A stretch of 64,000 nucleotides of DNA, from contig JAFEKR010000001.1 of the NCBI GenBank assembly GCA_019022495.1, forward strand, positions 6,448,001-6,512,000, read 5' to 3'. Positions 56,411-64,000 of this stretch are shown here, one piece after another. Source of the DNA: Epichloe hybrida (lineage: Eukaryota > Ascomycota > Sordariomycetes > Hypocreales > Clavicipitaceae). Made by a program: the position numbers and the translations under genes. The notes below the pieces were generated by a model. The model worked only from the letters and a program-made list of their open reading frames with translations, was not told where the DNA came from and ran no database searches. Position 1 is the stretch's first letter; the number at the start of each line of letters is the position of its first letter.

Positions 56411-57303
56411 GTAAGGCCCTAGTAGTATATTACTCTTAAGTCCTAAATATTCTCTATTATACAGGAGGAAAGAATAAGCTAATTATCCTAGACTACTTAC
56501 TTACCCTAATTAAAAGCTATACTCTTTATAACTTTATTTAGAGATTTATTTAAGGGTTATATAATAAACCATTAATATAAGAAGTAATTAGTTAGAATAT
56601 CCTAGCTACTAATAGCCTTAGGGAAGCAAGGGAATATATTAAGTAAGTAGCTACTATATTAAAGGCAAAAGCAAATCTTATAAAATTAACTATATATAAT
56701 ATAAAGATTATATTAATAGAGGAATTTATTAAGTACTAGAGTAAGTGCTCTATAAATAAAGTTTTATTATAAGCCTATAAGCTCCTACCTAGATTCATAG
56801 AAGTATTAGGTAGCTAGAGGAGGGAGTCTACCCCTATTAATACACTAATTACCTAGCTTTAACTAATAATATTATACCTTAGACTAGGAGGAGTTTATAA
56901 AATCCCTAACTCCTAGTAACTTAATAGGTATTAACCTATACCCTTAGTAAACTAGAATTATACTCTAAATACCTACCCTTAGCATTAGCCTTAGATATAG
57001 ACTAAATATAATAGTAATACTAGTAATAGAACTTCTAGTAATTATTAAGCTACTAATTAACCTAGGTAAGGGGGAGGTAAAGTAACCTTTACACTACTAG
57101 TCTAGACTAGTGCTATTATACCACTTTAATTACTATAGGTAGCACCCTAGAGTTTATAAAATTTAGGCCCCTATAGGCATATATAAGAGCTCTAACCTAC
57201 TACTAAATCTTAGAACTAGTATGTTAATAGCACTACCCCTTTACCTTATAGAGGTATATGCTTTAAGTGTGGTATTACTAGGTATTATACTACTAACTAT
57301 ACT
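56411..57303 (+). pseudogene. gag-like relic of the interrupted old element
   Basis: Continuation of 48880-49791. At its end (57259-57303) the text reads CFKCGITRYYTTNYT, a CCHC knuckle (CxxCxxxxHxxxxC) whose His and last Cys have been changed to Tyr, as C-to-T mutation would do. It is broken off by the inverted Copia-3-type LTR. Confidence 0.65.
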
Positions 57304-57646
57304 TGTTGATTCCTTCGGATCTTCATCGGTTCAATCGTGGCCAAAGACCGGACCAATTGTGGGTCCAGCGCGATGCATGCGATGCGATTAGCTGCATTAA
57401 TTCGCCACCCCCTTTTGTGCCCTACATACGGATTTCGCTCACTTTCCTAGCATCTAGACTTTCCCTCTCTTCTCCCTCTTTCCTAGCTATCTATCTAACT
57501 ATTATTAACTTTAATTTATATAGGATTTATTACCTACGTAGGACCTTAGTGCATCTAACACTAATTAGTAGTTAACTTTATAACTATAGATAAGCTAGGT
57601 ATCACAAGAAGAGACATTTCTACAGACGCTACTACCACTACCCCTT
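57304..57646 (+). mobile_element. Inverted 5' LTR plus leader of the Copia-3 family, truncated
   Basis: 57304-57560 is a 257 bp LTR in the opposite orientation to the Copia-3 pair (TGTTGATTCC ... CATCTAACA). Because each LTR reads into the leader, the following 86 bp (CTAATTAGTAGTTAAC ... CTACCACTACCCCTTT) match the Copia-3 leader next to 56151. It is therefore the 5' end of a second, + strand copy that stops abruptly at 57646. No target duplication is found, as expected for a truncated copy. Confidence 0.85.
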
Positions 57647-57735
57647 TGTTAGGGGCACGGAGGCCAGGGAGTCACGGACAGGACGGTCACATAATGGAGC
57701 CCTCGGATAAGCCCCGGATCGCACAGATAACTAAG
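57647..57735. other. GC-rich relic between the truncated LTR copy and the gypsy element
   Basis: About 90 bp with CpG-containing text (GGGGCACGGAGGCCAGGGAG; CCCTCGGATAAGCCCCGGAT) amid AT-rich surroundings. It starts TGTTAG right at the break. It could be the edge of another LTR. No second copy is seen in this window. Confidence 0.5.
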
Positions 57736-57899
57736 TAGCTGCTAGGTAGCTACATGCATATAGTAAGGTATTTAGATAAGGACTACCTATAAGAGTTATA
57801 GGAGATTAGAGTTTAAGACCTTTATATACCTACCCCTAAGTAATAGCTCTCTAGCTATAATTAAGAGTCTTAGCTTTTACTTTATTTATATCTCTCTTA

Positions 57900-60800
57900 C
57901 TATAGTTATAATAAGTTAAACTCTTAAACCCTTTTAGGAAAATAAACCATTAGCTAGATTTAAATATAAAGGAGCTATAGAATATTTACTTAGAACACAC
58001 CTATACTACCTAGCAAGAAAGCCCTAAACCTATAGCGCCTAAGTAGTAACCTAAATACTTTAACTATAAAATATAATAAGGTATAGTAGACGCTACCTAA
58101 CTAATATAGTAACCCTAGATCTAGAAATAATAATAATTTAGACTAGCTATAGAGGTAATATAAGGTTACATAAGCCTAGCTATATAATACCTACTTAAGA
58201 CAAAAGATTTTAGAAATAGAAGTATAGCTTAAAGAAATAAAAGCAAACCTATAATTAGCTAGATTAGGTAAAAGACCTATAATTACCCCTTAGATAGACG
58301 CACTAATAAATCCTATATTCCTAGGTTTCCTACCTAATAGTAAGTTTATAATAAGCATATACCTATAAAGCTTTATTAAGATATAGTATAAGGTGCCTAT
58401 ATATAAGGGAGATACTCATAAGAATTTATAGGCATATTTATAGGATTTAAATATGCTATTCTAGCTAGACCTAAGAACCTTCTAGGATAATAGAATAAAG
58501 GTAGTACATGCTAGTAGCTACCTAGCTAATAACGCAAAGTAATAATAAATGCGTCATATAATAGTAAATAGGACAGTTAACTATATAGCTTACACCTAGG
58601 ATAGATTTATATCTTAGCTAAATACTAGTGTAATAAATAAAGACATAAGGTGCTTAGAAGCTACTAGGATACTACTAAACCTTAGGCAGAAGCATAATTA
58701 ATCTTTCTAATCTTTCCTAAGACTCTAGATAAAGGTAGAAGCTAAATTACCTAACTAAATCCCCTTATGTCTAAGGATAGTAATATTCCTAAATAGCTTA
58801 AATAACACTATAAGGTAGCATATAGTTAGCTAAGAGTTCCCTATGTCTTAGAGCTACCTATAGGGCTAAGGTAAAAAAGCTAAAGTTACAATAATATCTA
58901 TAATAAAGAATCGCAATAAAAGCTATAATAAAGAAGGTAGGAATAACAAAAGATAACGCTCTAGCTCCCCTATAAATAATTTACAGTAAGGTTCCTAATA
59001 ATAAGGCATAGGCTAGAAGCTGTTTAAGTGCTATAAATATAGTAGCCCTAGATATAGTTCTAATAGATATAAAGCAGTAGACTACTTAATCTATAAGAGT
59101 AATAAGTATACCACTAAGAAGCACAGAGATAGTAGTAATAAATCTTTAGACCTAAACAAAATTCTAATTAATTTAGCGTAGGCCTAGGATAATAGTCTTA
59201 CTATAAAGAAACCTATAGATAAGAGAATAAGGATATAAGTATCCCTATAGCAAGATAACCGCTAGTTAGTAATGCTAGCGCTATTTAATATAGGAGCGGA
59301 ATATTTAATAATCCACCCTAAGCTACTATCAAAACAAAACTAGAAGAACATAGTAAAAGCAAAGGTAATACTAGAAAGCACAAGCAGGAATAAGATCCTA
59401 CACTAAGGAATTTTACATAGACTAGTTAAGGTAAAGGATAGCATAGGCTATATAAAGGTCTGCTAAGTTAGCTACTACATTACTAATACTAAAGAAGGAA
59501 TACTCCTAGGAATAGACTAGACCCTAGAGTATAAACCTATAGTAATAGATTAGAAGCAGGGTTTTTAGAGGTTCCTAATAACTAAAAAACGTATTATATT
59601 CACTTTAGGCAAGCAATAACTACATAAGGTGGTAAAGTAATCTTCTATCACGCTATTACTAGCATTGCTAAAAGTTAGAATAGTTAAACCTAAAGCAAAA
59701 GAGGGGGATACTAATAAAGTTTTATTAACAAATAACACACTAAGTAATAACCTAACTTATAACGCAGTTATAGCGATAGCGGAAGGTAATATCTAGCCCC
59801 TAAAGAAGAAGAAACTTAGAAGTATAATAGCGCTCTAGGCAGTGTTTTATAAGGAGCTAGTAGTATCTACGCAAGAAATAGATAGTAACGCACCCTAATA
59901 GCAGATCCTAGAGGAGTACGTAGAATTTATAAATATGTTCTTAAAAGATCTAGCTAGTAAGCTTCTGGAACTTAGGGGCTATACTTATGTAATTAAATTA
60001 GAAAAAGGGAAATAGCTACTATAGGGACCTATATATAACCTAGCGGAAAAAAAGCTAGAGGTGCTTAGGGAGTATCTTACAAGTGCGCAGGAAAAAGAAT
60101 AGATTAGAAGATTAATAAGCCTAGCTAAAGCCCTGATTTTGTTTGTCCTAAAAAAATCAAGGAAATTAAGGCTTTATGTGGATTACAGGGGTCTTAATAG
60201 GATTACCATTAAGAATAAGGCCCCCTTGCCATTAATCTCTGAAATTCTTAATTAACTAGTAAGCGCAAAAGTCTTCACATCTTTAAATCTTTAAGAGGCG
60301 TACCACTAGCTATATATCCGCAAGGGTAATAAGTAGAAGACAGCGTTCTAATGCTACTATAGGTATTTTGAGTACCTTGTCATGCCGTTCGGATTAGTAA
60401 ACACGCTAGCCACTTTTCAGGAATATATTAATAACACGCTTAAGGGACTTATAGACGAATTCTATATTATTTACCTTAATAACATCCTAATATATAGTAG
60501 CAACCCTATAAGACACACAAAGTATATTAAAAGGGTACTAGAGTAACTTTAGGACGCGAATCTCTACATTAACCTTAAGAAGTACTAATTTTCAGTATTA
60601 TAGGTAAAATTCCTAGGGTTTATTATATCTAAAAAAGGCATTAAGATAGAACCGTTAAGGGTTAAAGCTATTACGACCTAGCTAATACCCTACAACGTAT
60701 TTAACATTCAATTATTTCTTAGGTTTACAAGGTTTTACTAATACTTTATAAAATAGTATAGTAAGGTAGTAGTCCTACTAATAAACTATCTAAAGGGTAT

Positions 60801-63400
60801 TTAACTAGCGGAGTTTAAGCTAGAGCCTAGTAAACTTATAGCATTTAGAGAACTCTAAAAGAAGTTCTAGGAGGCACTAATCTTAGTGCACTTTAACCTA
60901 CTTTATCCGCTAAGAGTAAAGACAAATACATTTAGTTACATAATTAAAGCTATACTTATAATATTAGTGCTAGGTAGCTAGCACTTAGTAGCGTATTTTT
61001 TAAGAAAGTTAACTAATATTAAGCTTTGCTACTTAACCCTAGACGCTAAGTTATTAGTAATCCAAGAGGCATTTCAGGCCTAGAGACACTACCTTACGTA
61101 TTTAACTCACTAGATTATAGTTATAATAAACTACCTTAATTACAAGTACCTAGCTATAAAGCTAAAGCTATTTAGTAGGTAGGTAATAGTATTAGATAAG
61201 CTCTATCTATTTAATTTCAGGATTAAATATTATACAAGTAAGCTAAACCCTACTAATACCCTGTCAAGAAGAGCAGATTATATTAGTAAGGAGTATAAGG
61301 CAAAGGCTATATTCTCACAGCTACCTAACTTCTTAGCTAAGTTTATAAATACTAAGCAGCAAGGGCGCTATATATATAACAGTGTAGTCATAAGCCCTAA
61401 GGTTATATCACTTAGCGTAGTTAATGGTTTATTATGAGATTACTACAAGGGCTATTCTAGCCTCTAGGGTTTCAAGAAGACATAACTTAATTATATTATT
61501 AAGAAACCTAATAGTCCTACAAAGCCTGTAAGTAGTACGCCAACTAGGTCCGCTAATTATAAGTAGCAAGGTCACGCCTTATCTATATTATTTAATATTT
61601 CTATAAGTCTAGTAAGCCTACAGGTTAGGAGTCCAGCTAGGTTAGTAGTTAGCAAGTAATGTAAGCGCCCCCTTAAAACGCTGCTTAGCTATAATTTATT
61701 TATAAGTCTAAAAGCACACTATAAGCTAGCTACTTGTAGTAGTATTATAGTAAGAATACAGGTAGTCTAGCAAACCTCTTCTAAGTTTATGCGTAATACT
61801 TATCCTAAGTACGCAAAATTAGAGACTCTAATTTAAGTCATGTTATTTTAAGCACAGTAAAGTAATAACTTTACTATGGGTCAGAGGAAGCTACTTAAGA
61901 GCGGCAACCTAGAAGCGTCATAAATATAGTCTATTAGGCCCTCTAAGCTATTAATATTTAAGAATAGAGTTTTTGTTCTAGTAGGTATAAGGAAGGAAGT
62001 TCTAATGCTTACCTATAATAACCTAGTAGCGGGCTACTAGGGAGTTAGTAGGACCCTTTACTAAATTATAAACTAGTACTACTAGCCATTAATAAAGAAA
62101 GACACTAAGTTATATATGCAAACTTACGTAAGCTATTAAACTTTAAAGCTAAGGCACTACAAACCCTATAGTAAGCTAGTAGTGCTACTAGTGCCTAATT
62201 AGCCTTTTTAAGAATTATTAATAGACTTTATTATAGGGCTACTGCCTGTAAAAGACATAAACTAGACTTACAATGTAATCTTAGTTATTATAGACTATTT
62301 TACAAAGTATAGTATTTATATCCCCGTTTTAACACGCATAACTAGCAACAGGTTAGCTACTATATTCTTAGAGTACATTTTCAGGGATTATAGCGCTCTA
62401 GAGGGCATTATTACAGACTAGGGTTTAACTTTCACCAGCAGGTTTTAGATAACCTTTTACTACCTTATTACAACTAAGTAGTAACTAAGCACCGTGTTCT
62501 ACCTATAGATAAACAGTTAGACGGAACGTCTAAACCAAGTTTTAGAGTATTATTTAAGAGCCTTTACTTGCTTTAACTAAACTAATTAGGCTAATAATCT
62601 TTTAATAGCATAGTTCGCGTATAATACAAGTATCTATTTAACTTATAGCTACACCCTAGCTAAGGCGCTATAAGGCTATAACCCTAGGGGACTATAGCAA
62701 GTAGTTATGGATATTCCTATAGTAAATAACTAAGCAGAAACTTATGCTATTACACTAAGAGACAAACATATAGTAATTAAGTAGCTTCTAAGTAACTTAT
62801 AGGTCTAGTACATAAAGCACTATAATAAGAAGTAGACCCTAATAAAGTTTAATATAGGTAACTATATTTTATTATCCATAAAGAACATTAACTTATAGTA
62901 ACCTAGTAGGAAGCTAAGTATAAAGTACCTAGGCCCTTATAAAATTAAAAAGGCAATTAGTACTTATAGACTTATATATTAATTAAGGCTACCACGCGGA
63001 ATATATCTATATAATATTTTTAATATTACTAACCTTAAACTATTTATAAGGGACTTATCTAGCATAGAAGACATGTCCTTGCTATAAGAGAACGTTACGG
63101 ACAATAAGTAGGAGTTCAAAGTTAAGAGAATTATATTACATTAGTATAACAGGAGACGTTAGAAATACCTAGTTAAGTAGAAGGGCTATAATACTTTAGA
63201 AAATTCTTAGGTAAAGAAAAGAGATTTTATTATAATAGATATTATTAAGGATTATAAGTAGTAACTAAGTAGCTAGTTTACGGACATAGAGGTATATTCA
63301 ATAGAGTTTAGATAGCAGTAGTAATATATAAAGAAAAAAAAATCCAGATAATTTCTTAGATAACCTAACTTATAGCTACTTCACACTAATCACTCCATTA
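57900..63400 (+). mobile_element. Ty3/gypsy chromovirus, RIP-decayed, 3' end near the window edge
   Basis: Domains are in gypsy order on the + strand. Protease is at 59280 (LFNIGAEYLIIHP, from LFDTGAE). RT at 60125-60500 shows [40 protein letters not shown] and YLNNILIYS. RNase H is near 61020-61120 and the integrase zinc region near 62050-62170. The catalytic-core start is LLIDFIIGLLPVKD at about 62218. A chromodomain lies at 63113-63265 (KVKRIILH, KYLVKxKGYNTLENS, IIIDIIKDYK). A chromodomain at the integrase C-terminus defines chromoviruses and is thought to target heterochromatin. Stops occur every few dozen codons, and the 5' LTR was not identified. Confidence 0.85.
63113..63265 (+). pseudogene. 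Chromodomain of the gypsy integrase (decayed)
   Basis: Reads EFKVKRIILH, YNRRR, KYLVK, KGYNTLENS, KKRDFIIIDIIKDYK with TAG codons where Trp or Gln would be. The pattern matches EVExIL..R...G..YLVKWKGY....NTWEP..L...LI..Y. Confidence 0.75.
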
Positions 63401-63517
63401 ACACATTAGGCGCCTAACCCTTAGTAGTCCTACCTATACTAATAAGGGCAGAGAATTTATCCTTATTATTAGAAAAATCCCCCTCTCCATACATATACAT
63501 ACAAAGCTTACTAGGAA

Positions 63518-63702
63518 GGTCTAGCGGCCTAACATAAGTAGGAAGTGCGGATAAGTTAGTAGTAAGCTACTAGTAAGTTAGTAAAGCCATAAGCTAGAGC
63601 GTAAGGAGTATATATAAATAGGAGGTTTTATGTAATAAAACATAAGCTATTAGAAATATTTATCTAGACTTCTAGATTAATAGTATCACTAAGTAGTAAC
63701 AT
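63518..63702 (+). repeat. Probable gypsy 3' LTR
   Basis: Begins near CCTAACATAAGTAGGAAG, contains a strong TATA box (TATATATAAATAGG at about 63610) and ends ATCACTAAGTAGTAACA, typical of fungal gypsy LTRs. No partner LTR was found, so the boundaries are approximate. Confidence 0.4.
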
Positions 63703-64000
63703 AGTAACTTATTTATTAGCGTTAGCCTTATATATAACTTCCGCTATAAGCTACGCTTGCCTTGCCTAACTACGCTTATTAGTATTTTTAGTAGTTAAGA
63801 GCGTATTATAAAGTTTGTGTTTTATGCGCATTAGACACTAGCAGTATATTAGTAGTAACTAAGTTATAGAAATAGGGGATATATATATTATTAAGAAAGT
63901 ATAGATTATTATTAGAATTACTATAAGCGTTAATACGCTTAAAGAGCGTATAGTATAACTAGGCAAACTAAGTAGGACACTAGTAGTATATTAGTATATA
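63703..64000. other. AT-rich sequence at the window edge
   Basis: RIP-like text without readable domains; probably further transposon sequence. Confidence 0.4.

Overview
The window looks like a filamentous ascomycete genome, most likely a sordariomycete and probably Hypocreales. The reasons are short 49-95 nt introns with GTRNGY donors, GC-balanced gene-dense stretches, and clear fungal orthologues (ERG2, NMR1/NmrA, FCF1, RFC4, Derlin, a LysM protein beside a killer-toxin-like chitinase, and a WGFVIYRC-type fungal protein). Two very AT-rich blocks of decayed transposons carry the C-to-T/G-to-A scars expected of repeat-induced point mutation (RIP). The order-level placement is inference.

Layout. 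1-24,877 is a gene island: the 3' part of an Ies1-like gene (+), ERG2 (+), an nmr-type nitrogen regulator (-) with a 2.8 kb upstream region, a conserved unknown gene (+), a secreted multi-LysM protein (-) divergent from a GH18 chitinase (+), FCF1 (-) divergent from RFC4 (+), a small membrane protein (-), a Derlin (+) and a secreted Cys-rich single-pass membrane protein (-). Exon boundaries were worked out by hand from splice sites, phase and family motifs. In the chitinase the exons sum to 1 mod 3, because the conserved active-site motif after MSYD is frameshifted.

24,878-40,452 is a nest of mobile elements. A + strand Copia element (Copia-1; 233 bp LTRs, TSD GCTAG) was entered by a - strand Copia (Copia-2; about 0.82 kb LTRs, TSD CTAAT) and by a TIR element with CAGAGCATTG ends (TIR-1). 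TIR-1 itself holds a second, related TIR element (TIR-2; CAGAGCTTTG ends, perfect 8 bp TSD AATACAAT). The two TIR elements share an unusual layout: subterminal 5 bp repeat arrays, a central minisatellite of roughly 100 bp units with AAGTGGGTCT cores, and a TAAGCTATTA-type satellite near one end. I see no transposase in either. This family is the best candidate for something undescribed.

40,453-48,880 is a second, short gene island. It has an NTA1-like nitrilase-superfamily gene whose disordered C-terminal half lies in another frame, followed by a truncated, frameshifted tandem pseudocopy. A 49 bp near-perfect palindrome lies between them.

48,880-64,000 is the second transposon block. A - strand Copia (Copia-3; 260 bp LTRs, TSD GTAAG) sits in the gag-like part of an older element. 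An inverted LTR plus leader of the same family as Copia-3 follows, then a + strand chromodomain Ty3/gypsy element running to the window edge. In all four retroelements the reverse-transcriptase Asp-Asp codons now read Asn (one or both), and two protease DTG motifs read NIG, the changes expected from RIP. No rRNA, tRNA or CRISPR array was found.
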